From positions 434,001-498,000 of the forward strand of contig NW_024467120.1 of the NCBI RefSeq assembly GCF_017591425.1: 64,000 nt of DNA, in the 5' to 3' direction. This document shows positions 45,560 to 56,570 of this stretch, piece after piece (the stretch's first letter is position 1; each line of letters opens with the position of its first letter). A program made the translations under genes and the position numbers. Source of the DNA: Ochotona curzoniae (taxonomy: Eukaryota > Chordata > Mammalia > Lagomorpha > Ochotonidae). The notes under the pieces were generated by a model. It ran no database searches and was not told where the DNA came from. It saw only the letters and a program-made list of their open reading frames with translations.

Positions 45560-46480
45560 CAATGGTGTGGTGTTGCAGTGGTGATACCCTAGCAGCATTC
45601 AGTGAATGTCAATCCGAATTGCACTGACAGCTGGAACTCCACTAGCAACAAGGTGGGAAGGGACGTCCACCGGGAACTCAGACAGTGAACCCAAAGAACT
45701 GCCCATCCCGCTGATCAGTTTGATTTTACCAGGAGCAGAGACAGAGCAGCAGGTCCCAGACAAGCAGTGAAGGAACAGGGTGGATTTCACAACCCAGTTC
45801 ACCCCCTAGAGCCATATCAGGAGCCATTTTGTTTAAGGAGGCAAGGGCAAGGAGGACAGTACTGAACATGCACATGCAATGAGTTGGGAGTAAACTCATT
45901 TCTGGCTCAGTGAACTACAACAAGGTGGCATCTTACAGGTTCCACCCAAGATAGGTCCAGGTAGCCCTCACACCTAACGGCCAGCAGATCAGCAACTCTA
46001 GTAGTGGCACATCAGGTACCATTTCTTACAGTATGGCAAAGGATTTAAGACTGCAAGGGACAATAGTGAGCTGTACATCTGCTGAGCTCGGCGAGAACTC
46101 ACTGAGTTCAGTGTGTTGCACTGGTCCCAAAGGAAAATAATACTGATTGCAGCATTGTACCAGTCAAAATAGGTCCGTGTGACCCTCACACCTAACAGCC
46201 AGCAGGTTCCAGCAAAATCAACACCATTAACAACCTCTCTATATAGGACACCTGGTGTCTACCTAATCCTGGGGCTGCATCCGGAAGTGGGAGAAAGGTT
46301 GTACAGATAATGCTGCAACCTCATCACAGTATCACAGCAGGTGGAGAGTGGTGAGCCAGGAATTGGAGTTAAGGAGATCATGGTGGAAATCTAACATAAG
46401 AATCCATACCTGGAATTCACTGGAGGGAGTGGCACGAGTGACTGCAAACAAATAGCCGTGTACCAATTGCAATAAGTAAA
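45560..46480 (+). repeat. Unclassified repeat with about 215-bp internal period
   Basis: The phrase ACCCTCACACCTAACAGCCAGC (46182-46203 region) recurs as GCCCTCACACCTAACGGCCAGC about 215 bases to the left, each preceded by AATAGGTCC/GATAGGTCC. Surrounding text also aligns. Its composition differs from the flanks. It may be another L1 or LTR 5' region, but I cannot name it. Confidence 0.5.
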
Positions 46481-46769
46481 ATCAGACTGTAAACCTGTGC
46501 GTGACAAAACTTAGAAACCTGCCCCACGGAGAAGAATATTCTTATGTTAGTAAAACTAACAAATGTACAAGAGAAGACATTAACACAGCATCCTTGTATG
46601 CTTTGGTCTGTTATTTACAACTCAAGGAAAGCGTAAGAAGAGACCGTATTGAGGCCAGGGACACTCTTGCTATTTTTAACCAGAGGGAGGCCCAAAGGAG
46701 AGATAGCACTGTGAAGTTTGGTCTGCCACAGACCAAAAAGGAGTTCCTGGCTTGTGAATTGCTCCCTTG
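46481..46769. other. Unassigned segment with a 111-codon frame
   Basis: The plus frame 46501-46836 (starting with GTG) begins before, and ends inside, the reverse SINE. It has no recognisable domain. Confidence 0.35.
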
Positions 46770-46945
46770 TCCACTGAAGCACTCAGCTCCTCCACCCAGG
46801 CATACCAGCAGAGAGTATGGGAGTCAGGCATACTAGCAGAGAGCTGAGTCAGAAGTAGAGCAGCAGCTGGGATTTGAACCCATGCCAAATTAGATGCTGG
46901 CAGAGCAGGTGGTGGTTTATTCACCAGGCCACAGTGCTGACCCTA
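46770..46945 (-). mobile_element. C-repeat SINE with small internal duplication
   Basis: Reverse copy. The body piece CAGGCATACCAGCAGAGAG is repeated as CAGGCATACTAGCAGAGAG within about 35 bases. The head complement GCCACAGTGCTGACCC closes it. Confidence 0.75.
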
Positions 46946-47149
46946 CTATTTTTTTTTTTTAAATGAGCAAAACTACAAGTGCGTCTTAAAAGAAGCAATT
47001 TCTTTTCAAATGATTCTTTGTTAGTCATTCTAAGACAAAGATTGGTTTTTCACTTTATCTTCTACAATATGCCTTATGTTTGTATTCTTGTTTTTAAAAA
47101 ACACTTTGTTTTTTAAATTTTTTCCATCTACTTTAAAGGTATAGCAAGA

Positions 47150-47392
47150 CAGAATGGTTCAGGGTTTCAAATTACCATAGCTACTAAGGTTGAACAAAGT
47201 CACTCCCAGGAGCAAACAAAAGCCTGGAACTCCATCTGTGTCTTCCATATGAGTGGCAGAAGCCTTATTAAGCTTTCATCTTCTGCTTCTCAGGATGTAT
47301 TAGCAAGCAAAGTAGATTGGAAATGGAAGCATGCATGCCAATATCAAAGTGGCATCCTGAATGGTGGCTTTCCTCATTATGGCAGTCACTTA
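47150..47392 (-). mobile_element. Decayed C-repeat SINE
   Basis: Reverse copy, recognisable by CAGGATGTATTAGCAAGCAA, GGAAATGGAAGCATGCATGC and AAAGTGGCATCCTGAATGGT. Confidence 0.6.
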
Positions 47393-47542
47393 TAACCTAT
47401 ATTGTGGCGACATACTATTGTGTCTTTTGGTTTAGATAAATTAATGGACCTTTCTTTGAAGGAGTTAACTAATACTTTCCAAAGGGTTTTAGCATCCATA
47501 AAACCTTTTTTTTTGAAAATAATAACTCAAAAACCATCTTCA

Positions 47543-47785
47543 AGAATGGACATTTGGTATAGTGGTCATGACATCACTTGAGATTTTGCAATCCATATCA
47601 GGTTCGAATCCTGGATCTCCTCCAATTCCAGTTTCCTGCTTAGTGTGTACCATGAATGACAGATTGTGGTCAAGCACTTGAATTTCTGCTACTCATATGA
47701 AGTAGCTGGATCAAGTTCCATTTGCAGACTGAAACAGCAGGTGGAAGATTTGTCCTTTCACTTCTGTTCAAATAAAAATAACTTG
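47543..47785 (+). mobile_element. Old C-repeat SINE with intact B box
   Basis: Forward copy with a tRNA-like B box GGTTCGAATCC (about 47600) and an A-box-like TAGTGGTCATGA. The body is heavily diverged and the tail is AAATAAAAATAA. Confidence 0.7.
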
Positions 47786-48134
47786 CAAACTTGGTATATT
47801 TATATCATGCACTAAAAATAACTTTTTGTTTTTTCTTTTGCTTTTATTATCAGAAAGCTCATTCTAATCCTGATTATGCATTATATTATTATTAGTGGTA
47901 TAACTTTGTCTCTCACTGATACTGTTTATAGTTTAATACCTTTGCATAAACTTATTGTACTTTAATTATGTATAAACTTTATCATTAAGAGAAAAATTAT
48001 AATTGCTGAGATTGTGGAGTGGAGGATCCAGCGTTGCTTGGGATTAATGGCCTGGATCTTTAGACTCACTTGCAAGAACATGTCCTACTTAGTGAAAAAG
48101 GAGGAGCAATGGACACAGGCTCTATTGCAAAATA
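47786..48134. other. Unassigned A/T-rich DNA
   Basis: No feature seen before block A copy 4. Confidence 0.45.
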
Positions 48135-48520
48135 AAAATATGGCAAGTCATTTGGCGCTATAGCAGAACAGAACAAATTGGACAACCACCCCCAAACAAA
48201 TGATGACAGCAAAACAATATGAGTGAATAGAGTCAATGGACATTGGGAGGGTGACATCATCCTTGGATTGGTAAAATCAGCATCATTTCAGAACTATCAA
48301 AACCACTTGGGCAGAACCCTCGGAATATGTACATGAGACTTAGTTTTTCCTCATCCCTGGGTACTGGAATGTGTGGAAAGGTGCCAGTGCTTTCCCCCTT
48401 TGGCTCTCCCCTTCCCCCAGAAATAATAACAAGAAATAACAGATTTGGGAGCAATGATTTCACCCAATTTTCCCTAAACCTTCCCATCATAAGCAACCAT
48501 GTTATCATTATGAAAAATAC
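48135..48520 (+). repeat. Repeat block A, copy 4
   Basis: Matches copies 2 and 3: ATAGCAGAACAGAACAAATT, ATTTCAGAACTATCAAAACC, TTGGGCAGAACCCTCGGAAT, then a pyrimidine-rich end. No monomer array precedes it here. Confidence 0.7.
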
Positions 48521-48522
48521 TA

Positions 48523-48848
48523 TTAAAAAAGATTTATTTATTTTCATTGGAAAGGATGATTTAGAGAAAGGAGGAGAGACAGAAAGATCTTCTGTCTGCT
48601 GGCTCACTCCCCAAGTGGCCACAATGGCCAGAGCTGACAATCAGAAGCCAGGAGTCAGGAGTATCTTCAGGGTCTCCCACATAGGCACAGGGTCCCAAGC
48701 AAGGCTTTCAACCATCTTCCACTGCTCTCCCAGGTCATAAGCAGGGATCTGGATGAGAAATGAAACAGCTGAGACACGAACCAGGGCCCATATGGGACCC
48801 TTGCACTTGAAGCAGAAGATTAGTCAACTGAGTATTTGTACTGGGCCT
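48523..48848 (-). mobile_element. Full-length C-repeat SINE
   Basis: Reverse copy from AAAAAAGATTTATTTATTTT to ATTTGTACTGGGCC. It sits at the right end of block A copy 4. Confidence 0.88.
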
Positions 48849-48958
48849 AACATTTTTATTTTTATTTTTATTGTGGACTCTTTCCTATTTTAAATTTTGT
48901 CTATGCTGCCTTGAAACTTTATCCAGAAACTTAAGTCCCAGGCTATAAATTGTGTCTT

Positions 48959-49319
48959 AAATTAATGCTTTAGGGCCTGGTGCGGTGGCGCAAGTGGTTA
49001 GAGGTCCTCACCTAGCACGCCCGGGATCCCATATGGGAGCCGGTTCTAATCCCGGCAGCCCCGCTTCCCTTCCAGCTCCCTGCCTGTGGCCTGGGAAAGC
49101 AGTCGAGGACGGCCCAAAGCTTTGGGAACCTGCACCTGCGTGGGAGACCCGGAAGAGGCTCCTGGCTTCGGATCGGCATAGCATCGACCGTTGCGCTCAC
49201 TTGGGGAGTGAATCATCGGATGGAAGATCTTCCTCTCTGTCTCTCCTCTCTGTATATCCGCCTTTCCAATGAAAAAATAATAAAAATAAATCTTTAAAAA
49301 AAAAAAAATTAATGCTTTA
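48959..49319 (+). mobile_element. Full-length young C-repeat SINE with 14-bp target duplication
   Basis: The element is 48973-49305. AAATTAATGCTTTA is repeated exactly at 48959-48972 and 49306-49319. A box TGGCGCAAGTGG, B box GGTTCTAATCC (49042-49052), abundant CpG and an A-run tail are preserved. With the copy at 12379 this is the youngest SINE seen. Confidence 0.97.
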
Positions 49320-49959
49320 ATTTCTTCGCAGGACTCTTAGAATCACAATTTTGATGATATGGTTATATTATATTAAAATATTTTAAAATGACATAAAAAA
49401 TTGATTAATCAATGGTGTTTGAGACAATTATTAGACCGAAGAATAAGAAATACTTTCTATCCTTCCACTTTGCCAATTGTGTGGGTGTAGCTCTCTTCAT
49501 TCTCACAGATGGCAACAGCAACTGCAAAGCAAAAAAGAAAAAGAAACTTGTTTTTACCCTTGCCAGGGACAAAATAAGGTCCAATCAGTTGTTTTTTTCC
49601 TGCTTAGAGTTGGAGCTCATCTGATCACTTCCATCCTAATTACTGATTTGTTAAGATGAACTAACATTTACTTAGGATTACCTACCTTACTTGAGCACAA
49701 GACTTCAGATCTTTTGGACAAAATCTATCAAAAAGATGAGCAGGATCAGTATTCAGTAGGTAAAGCGGCACCATCAAGAGATTCTTTCAGGATAACCACT
49801 CTAGTTTTTTCATTGCCATAAACCCCTTTGCATGAATTTTATCTCTTTTTATTGTCCAGCCACATAAAATGAGAAATACAAATATGTTTCTTCTGATCAC
49901 AATAGTGTTTAACAATAAGAAGAGCCATCTGCTTTTATTAATAATTCTGAGTATAATTT
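49320..49959. other. Unassigned DNA
   Basis: No feature seen. Confidence 0.45.
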
Positions 49960-51110
49960 TCATAATTTTATACTCCATATTAATTTCCAGATGTAAAATA
50001 AATTATGTCTATATCTCATTCATTTCACTTAGCATAATAATCATTAGTTCCATCCATTTTTTTTGGCTGTCATTTCATATTTTAAGGCTGAATAATATTT
50101 TAACATATTTGCATGCATTATCTGTACCAAATCACTTGGTGGTCATCTGGGCTAATTTCGTTTTCTTGATATTGTTATAACATGGGCATGTAAATGGCTT
50201 TTTCATAAAATGAATTCACTTCCTTTGATATGTTACAAAAGTAGGAGAGCTGGTTCAAGAGAGCCCTTTACTTTTTGAGGAATTTCTATACTGTTTTACA
50301 TAAAGGCAATAATTTGCATTCCCAACAACAACAAATTAGGGTATTCTTTTCTGCACAACTTCGCTGATCTGTATGTTTTTATTTGTGGGAAATGATCATT
50401 TTAACTCATGAGGTTATAGCTCAATGTAGTTTTTATTTGTATTTCCCCAATAGCTAGCAATTCTAGTATTTTTCATGCCTATTGGCCACTTACATTCCTC
50501 CTTTGAAAAATAATTTCATCTTGCACATTTTTCAATTGAAATGTTGTTTTGTTGCTGTTATTTCTTCAGCTCCTTATATATGCATGATATTAACTATTTA
50601 TCAGGTACACAGTTTACAAATACTTTCACTCATTCTTTCAGTTTCTGTTCGTGTTATTAGCTTGCTCCATCAATCCCTTACTATGTAGATGCTGCTTAGC
50701 TTGATATCAAGCCAATTCAAGTGCTTGTGCTTTTGGAGTGTGTGCACCAAAGTCTGTGTATGTCTGTGTCTTCCCCTGTTTTCCACTAGGAATTTGACAG
50801 TTGCAATTATTTGGTCCATTATGATTTTTTGTTTTTTATATATGACATAATGCAGTGATCTTGTCACAAACTTCTGTATGCAGAAACACAATTTTCTCAA
50901 CATCAATTGTTAGACTGTCCCTTCTCCAGGAAAAGGTTTTAGCACATTTGTGAAAGATTAGTTGGTTCTTCATGCATGAATTTATTTCTTGGGTTTCTAT
51001 TTTATCAGATAGGTCTACATATTGATTTTTATGACAATATTATGCTCTCTGGGTTACAGCAATTCCATAATATGTCTTGAAATCTGGTATTTTAATTCTT
51101 CCAGCTCAGT
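49960..51110 (-). mobile_element. Ancient L1, antisense, ORF2 C-terminal part
   Basis: The plus strand shows, in order, antisense landmarks of old mammalian L1 ORF2: TTCATTTCACTTAGCATAAT, TTTTAAGGCTGAATAATATT, ATTTCTATACTGTTTTACAT, TTTATTTGTATTTCCCCAAT, GCTCCTTATATATGCATGAT. These correspond to diverged versions of text in the youngest L1 here and in old human L1s. Full of stops. Of greater age than the lagomorph-specific copies. Confidence 0.8.
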
Positions 51111-51204
51111 AGCAGACTCAAAATTCAAATCCAAGAATACTGGTACAAAATTTGTTTTACATTATGTCATGTCAAGTGAATTAAGGGGACCTTAGATTTT
51201 ATAA

Positions 51205-51400
51205 AATTATTTACTTGATTAATTTTGAGGCAGGGGACAGAAAGACAAGAAATCTCCCACCTGTTCATTTATTCCTTCAGTGCTTGCAATAGCTGGAATG
51301 ACCCATATCCAAAATGGGATCCAGGAACCAGCAGCCCAATATGAGCCTCACATGGGGGTGACAGAAATGCAGTTATTTGAGCCATCATCTGCTACCTTCT
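51205..51400 (-). mobile_element. Old C-repeat SINE
   Basis: Reverse copy: TTTACTTGATTAATTTTGAG, GGGATCCAGGAACCAGCAGC, GCCATCATCTGCTACC. Truncated at the head. Confidence 0.65.
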
Positions 51401-51619
51401 GGTGAGTACACCAAAAAGAAGTTAGACTCAGGACGACAGCAAGAACTTGAACATAAGCACTCTGATAAGAGTGGAGGGAATCCAAAGCAGTATCTTAAAT
51501 TGCTGCAACAAATATTCAACTATCAAATGTCCTTAAGGGGTATGACAGTGGAAACTTCCATGTTATCAGTCTGTATCTGGTCACAATTAAAATTAATAAT
51601 TTCTGAAACTTGCAATTTT
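51401..51619. other. SINE-like remnant and unassigned DNA
   Basis: About 51405-51510 (GTGAGTACACCAAAAAGAAG, ACTTGAACATAAGCACTCTG) may be the head half of the preceding reverse SINE. Confidence 0.4.
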
Positions 51620-51873
51620 TAAAAATACTTATTTTATTCATTAGAAAGGCAGCATTAAAGACAGGGAGAGAAATTTTCAATTCACTAGTTATTTCTCCAA
51701 GTGGTTGTAGCAGCCAGGGCTGGACCAGACCAAAATCAGGACCCAGGAGTTTTTCCAGGCCTTGTACTTGGTTGCAGGGTCCCAAACACTTGTGCCATGC
51801 TTTTCCAGGTATATTATCAAGATGTCAGTGTAGCAGGCAGTAGCTTTACCCACTGTGACACAACACCAGCCCC
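51620..51873 (-). mobile_element. C-repeat SINE
   Basis: Reverse copy from AAATACTTATTTTATTCATT to GACACAACACCAGCCCC. A body segment is deleted before TGTCAGTGTAGCAGGCAG. Confidence 0.82.
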
Positions 51874-51945
51874 TTAATTTTTCTAATAAAAATATTTTAT
51901 ATCTCGATAATATGGGAAACTTATTTTCTTTTTTTTCTTTTTAGT

Positions 51946-52186
51946 TTCTGTGGCTTATTTATTATTATTTTTCCCAATTTATTACATTGCATTATGTGAT
52001 ACAGCTTTTTAGGCACTGGAATTCCCCCCTCTCCTCCCCCAATCTACCCCCGATAGTGGATTCCTCCACTTTGTTGCATATCCGCAGTTCAAGTTCAGTT
52101 GAGATTCCTTCCCTGTGAGCCGATACCTAGCATAGAATCCAGCATCTCATCGTCCAGATAAGTTCAACAGCTTCTTGGGGAGACCA
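51946..52186 (-). mobile_element. L1 3' end, left arm of a head-to-head pair
   Basis: Reverse L1 3' untranslated region: CATTATGTGATACAGCTTTT, AATTCCCCCCTCTCCTCCCC, TTCAAGTTCAGTTGAGATTC, CTTCTTGGGGAGACC. It matches the start of the copy at 61.53 kb. Confidence 0.88.
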
Positions 52187-52500
52187 AACATATTTTCAAT
52201 ACACTGGAGTTCTATTTTTTTCTATAGAAAGTCATCAACTTGGGATGATATTCTGCCAGCTCTGCCTTCAGACCAGAGATGGTCTCCTCAAGAAACTGTT
52301 GAATTTATCTGTACAATAAGATGCTAGACTCTATTCTTGGTACATGCTTGCAATGAAAGAATCTTGACTGAGTTTGAACTGTAATACTGCAACAAGGTGA
52401 AGGTAATCTACCGTGAGGGGAGGGTACAGTGGGGAGGGAGATTGGGGGATTCCCAGAGTCTATGAACTGTGTCACATAACGCAATGTGATTAATAAAAAA
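52187..52500 (+). mobile_element. L1 3' end, right arm of a head-to-head pair
   Basis: Forward L1 3' region: GGTCTCCTCAAGAAACTGTT, GCAACAAGGTGAAGGTAATC, GTCACATAACGCAATGTGAT, A-rich tail. It is the inverted counterpart of 51946-52186, with about 80 bases of other sequence between the matching parts. Confidence 0.85.
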
Positions 52501-53237
52501 AATATATAAAACATATAAAAATAGAAAGTCATCAACATACATACACTCTTCTACAGAAGGACATTCAGAATCTTTGCTATTGTGGGAGACAGAGCCAGTT
52601 GAATCTATGAAAGGCCCGAGAGAGTTGATACAGAGATGAATGGACAGAAAATTTCCTGGTCTCATAGGTTTAGATAAAGGACCTGCAAGAGGAATAAGCT
52701 GTGTACTGGGGGACTGTTCCTTGCTGTTGAAATGTAAATGACTTAAGCACCCTTCCTGGATGCCTACCTGATAACCTTCTTTTAAATGTCTGATGTTGTT
52801 AATTCGGCTGTTGACCATCAGTCAGTAGTCCATACGTATTATTATCAGCTTCTTGCACCAAGTCCATCTCTGTAGGACAGCGAACGCTTATCCACTACTC
52901 ATTTCCTTAAACAATACTTATGATGAAGATAACCCATGTCCTTGAGAGACTATTGGTCTGGGGAAACATGACTTTTATACCTTGGCACCTTGTAATACAA
53001 AAGTCATAATTAATGATAGATTGTCAGCAGTTCATTTTGCCACATGTATAATCAAAATCCTTTTTTATTTTCCTCCAGAAGCTTAACTATTTTAGAACAT
53101 GCTACAAAATAATTGGTAGCCATGAAACTAACAATGTCATGATAACATGTAGAATTACCAAGGAATGGTTAAATTCTACCCACTATGGTCTAAGTATTTC
53201 CAGGTTTATTACATAAATTTTTAAAACATATGTAAAA
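52501..53237. other. Unassigned DNA
   Basis: Repeat-poor. A minus frame of 136 codons overlaps L1 and flank and is not supportable. Confidence 0.45.
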
Positions 53238-53239
53238 CA

Positions 53240-53567
53240 GGGCCCAGCACATTGGTCTAGTGGCTAAAGTCCTCACCTTGAATGCTATAGGATCCCATAC
53301 GGGCACAGGTTCTAATCCCAGCAGCCCTGCTTCTCATTCAGTTCCCTACTTGTGGCCTGGGAAGGCAGTCGAAGACTGTCCAGAGCCTTGGAACCCTGCA
53401 CCCATGTATGAAACCTGGAAGAGCTCCTTGTTACTGGCTTCAAATTGGCTCAGCTCTGGCCGTTGTGGTCACTTGGAACATAAATCATCAGACAGAGGAT
53501 CTTCCTCTCTGTCTCTCCATCTCTCTATATATATCTGATTTTGAAATAAACATAAATAAATCTTTAA
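53240..53567 (+). mobile_element. Full-length C-repeat SINE
   Basis: Forward copy from GGGCCCAGCACATTGGTCTA to AATAAACATAAATAAATC. Its tail opens into the long AT repeat. Confidence 0.92.
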
Positions 53568-53584
53568 ATATATATATATAATAA

Positions 53585-53632
<48 letters not shown>
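53568..53632. repeat. (AT)n microsatellite
   Basis: About 65 bases of AT repeat between two forward SINEs. It has probably expanded from the A/T-rich tail of the left one. Confidence 0.95.
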
Positions 53633-53635
<3 letters not shown>

Positions 53636-53930
53636 CATCGCTTTGTATGCACCAGGATTCCTTATGGGTGCCAGTTCATGTCCAGGCCCCCCCGCCCCCA
53701 CTTCCCAGCCAGCTCCCTGTTGATGGTCTGGGAAAACAGTTGAGGATGACCCAAACCCCTGCACCTGCATGGGAGACCCAGAAGAAGCTCTAGGCTCCTG
53801 GCTTTAGACCTACTCAGTTCTGACCATTGTGGATACTTGGGGAGTGAACCAGTGAACAGAATTTCCTTTCTGTTTCTCCTCCTCTTTGAATATCTGACTT
53901 TCCAGTAAAAATAAATTAAATCTTAAAAAA
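53633..53930 (+). mobile_element. C-repeat SINE lacking its 5' end
   Basis: Forward copy beginning in the head (ATCGCTTTGTATGCACCAGG). It then has a poly-C stretch (53688-53699), GGGGAGTGAACCAGTGAACA and CCAGTAAAAATAAATTAAAT. Confidence 0.88.
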
Positions 53931-54079
53931 TATGAAAAGTAGTTTTAGTTTAGATCACCATTATCAGGTTTAATTACATTAGAACGTTCCATTTTAGGCT
54001 GCTGGAACTTAGCTCTTTTCTCATACCGGGGTGCCCAGATACAATTTCCATCTCTGGCTCCTGACACTTTGGAAGCAAG

Positions 54080-54260
54080 GGTATGGTTCAGGATTTTGAG
54101 CTCTTGTGAACCACATGGGAGACCTGGACTAACTCCTAGCCCAGCCTAAATCCTAAACAATGAAGGCAATTGAAGAGTAAATCAAAGAATAGGAGCTCTG
54201 TTTCTCTGTCAATCTGTTCTTCTGTTGTCTTTTTTCTCCGCTTCACAAGTAAAACATTTT
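54080..54260 (+). mobile_element. Decayed C-repeat SINE
   Basis: Forward remnant around GAACCACATGGGAGACCTGG and AGTAAATCAAAGAATAGGAG, with a decayed tail. Confidence 0.6.
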
Positions 54261-54624
54261 TTTTAATGTAAAAATGAATATTTCCTTTCTCAGAAAATTA
54301 TGAATGAACCACCTCTTACCATAAAACCATACATGAGTAAAAGGTTTAAGTACAAAATTAACTACAAATCTTTAAAGGATAATGTTCTAGTTTTCAATAC
54401 TCAGCTATACAAGCAAAATTTAATTGAATATATAAATTCTTCTCTACTAGTTCATCTCAGCAGTATTTAAGCATAATCTAAAGCTTCCATTTAAAATAAA
54501 CTCTTCCGAATCCCATTCTTTTCCAGCTATGACATATTTCTGTATTGCCCTTTTCTGTAAAAATTCTGCTCAACAGCTGCTGTAGGCTGGCTTCCATGCT
54601 AACCATGTATTGAAACTATTCTAC
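54261..54624. other. Unassigned A/T-rich DNA
   Basis: No feature seen. Confidence 0.45.
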
Positions 54625-54912
54625 AGGTGATTTGTGGTGCAGCATGGTAACAGTGGCATCCCATATTAGCTTCCCCATACAGGATGAGCTAGTCCACTTC
54701 TCAACCTGATAATGCTCCTGAAGCACAGGAAGATAGGCCCTGTACTAGGACTGCTAGCACGTGGGAAGAGCTCAGAGCTTTCGGCTTTGACCTGGCCCAG
54801 CCCCTGCCATCACAGGCATTTGAAAAATACACCAGAAATGGAAGATATCCTTGTCACTCCTTTTCTGCAACCCTGCCTTTCAAATAAATTCAATACAACT
54901 TAAAAAAAAAAA
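54625..54912 (+). mobile_element. Old C-repeat SINE
   Basis: Forward copy: TTTGTGGTGCAGCATGGTAA head, GGCCCAGCCCCTGCCATCAC, CCTTTCAAATAAATTCAATA tail with A-run. Confidence 0.75.
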
Positions 54913-55404
54913 TAAAAACATTTCCATGTCAAAATTGCTTGTCCTCTGCTTTATCAAGTTGTCTGAAGTGCTGACATAGCTGACTATTCTCTTGCTTTGA
55001 CTGTAAATAGTGTTCTGTTCTCCTGTTGGGAAAAGCAACACTAGGTAATACTTCTTCGCAGGAAAACAAAAATCAACAGTTTTTACCTTGCTTCATCTTG
55101 ATTCCCTCAACTTAAACTGCTGTCATCACTCATTTTAGCAGACAGTGAATTATCCTTCCCCAGGGCTGGGGTAATCCTAGACTCTGTGGAAGACCTTTCT
55201 TTCATTCTTTTTTTTTTTCCTTTAGATGCATGAAATAAATGTTTCTTTAAGGGAGTCACAATATTCTTCAACAATTCTACTGACAAGAGGAAGAAATATC
55301 AATGTTTGCAAAATTCCAGGTGCTCTCTAACGGAAACCATCTGTTGGTGAAAGTACAGGAATTATGAACTATGTCAAAGAAACACAGGAAGAGACTTCAA
55401 AAAG
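54913..55404. other. Unassigned DNA
   Basis: No feature seen. Confidence 0.45.
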
Positions 55405-55790
55405 GTCATGTGTGTTCTGGTTGCTCTGATCCAAGTCCATGTTAATGTGCCTAGCAAGGTGAACGTGTATGGGCCATGTTTTTTGGTTCTACCCACCACG
55501 TAGGATATCCGTTGCTGCACCAAAAGCTGGTTCTATGGAACAGTTTCAATACATGGTTGCCATGGCAGCTGGACTGCAGCAGATAAGCACAGGGCACTAG
55601 GAAAATGTTTACAGACAAGGGCCATAGAGAAATCCATGGTAGCTGGAGAAGAGTAGGATTCAAGAGAGTACTTCAGACTACTTGGTATTCATGTGGATCA
55701 GCTCTGGCCATTACAATCATTTGGAAAGCAAACCAGTGAATGGAACGTCCCTCTTTCTACCTCTTCCTCTGTCTCTCTGCCTATGAAGTC
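55405..55790 (+). mobile_element. Old C-repeat SINE interrupted by other sequence
   Basis: Forward start (TGGTTGCTCTGATCCAAGTC) and forward end (GGATCAGCTCTGGCCATTAC, GCAAACCAGTGAATGGAACG) are separated by about 200 bases that do not look like SINE. Confidence 0.55.
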
Positions 55791-55952
55791 CAAATCAAAT
55801 GGAAATGCATTTTAAAATGTTATGGAAAATGGCAAAAGTGTTATATTGATGCAAAAACATTTTTAAAGAGATACATTATATTCTCAATAATGAATTTTAC
55901 ATGCAGTTTTAAAGATCCTATGTATATTTCCTATTTTAAAAATATGTAATTA

Positions 55953-56278
55953 TGGGCCTGGCACGATAGCCTTGTGGCTAAAGTACTCATATTACATCAG
56001 GATCCACTATGGACACCAATTCTGATCATGGTGGCCCCACCTCCCATCCAGTTCCCTGCTTGTGGCCTGGGAAAGCAATCAAGAATGGCTCAAAACCTTG
56101 AGAACCTGCACCCATGTGGGAGACCCGGAAGAGGCTCTGAGCTCCTGGCTTCAGATCAGCGCAGCTTCAGCTGTTGTGGTCATTTTGGGGGTGAATTGGC
56201 AGGCAGAAGATCTTCCTCTCTATCTCTCCTCCTTTCTGTATATCCGCCTTTCCAGTAAAAATAAATAAATCTTTTTAA
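55953..56278 (+). mobile_element. Full-length C-repeat SINE
   Basis: Forward copy from GGGCCTGGCACGATAGCC to AGTAAAAATAAATAAATC. Moderate age. Confidence 0.92.
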
Positions 56279-56334
56279 AATGACATAAATATGATAGTAT
56301 GATATGGATTGATACTGATGCTAGCATTTGTTCT

Positions 56335-56570
56335 GATGGAGTGCTTGGGCTTCATTCTGAGTTCCAATTAGCAATTTCAGCTTCTTACTAATGGAGGCCT
56401 GGGAAATAGGAGGATGACCCAAGTGGTTAGGTGCCTTGCTACTCAGGTGGGAGACATAAGCTCGGGCCAATCCTGGCCTGTGTGGGTATTTGAGATATGA
56501 ACCAGCAGGTAGGAACTCTCTCTCTCTTTTTCTCTCTCTCTCTCAATCTCTCACCCTGACTCTTGAACAC
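56335..56570 (+). mobile_element. Old C-repeat SINE
   Basis: Forward remnant: TTCTTACTAATGGAGGCCTG, TCAGGTGGGAGACATAAGCT, TATGAACCAGCAGGTAGGAA, then a CT-rich tail. Confidence 0.7.

Noticed and set aside
46501..46836. 111-codon plus-strand frame
   Set aside because: It runs into a reverse SINE and has no domain. It starts with GTG rather than ATG.
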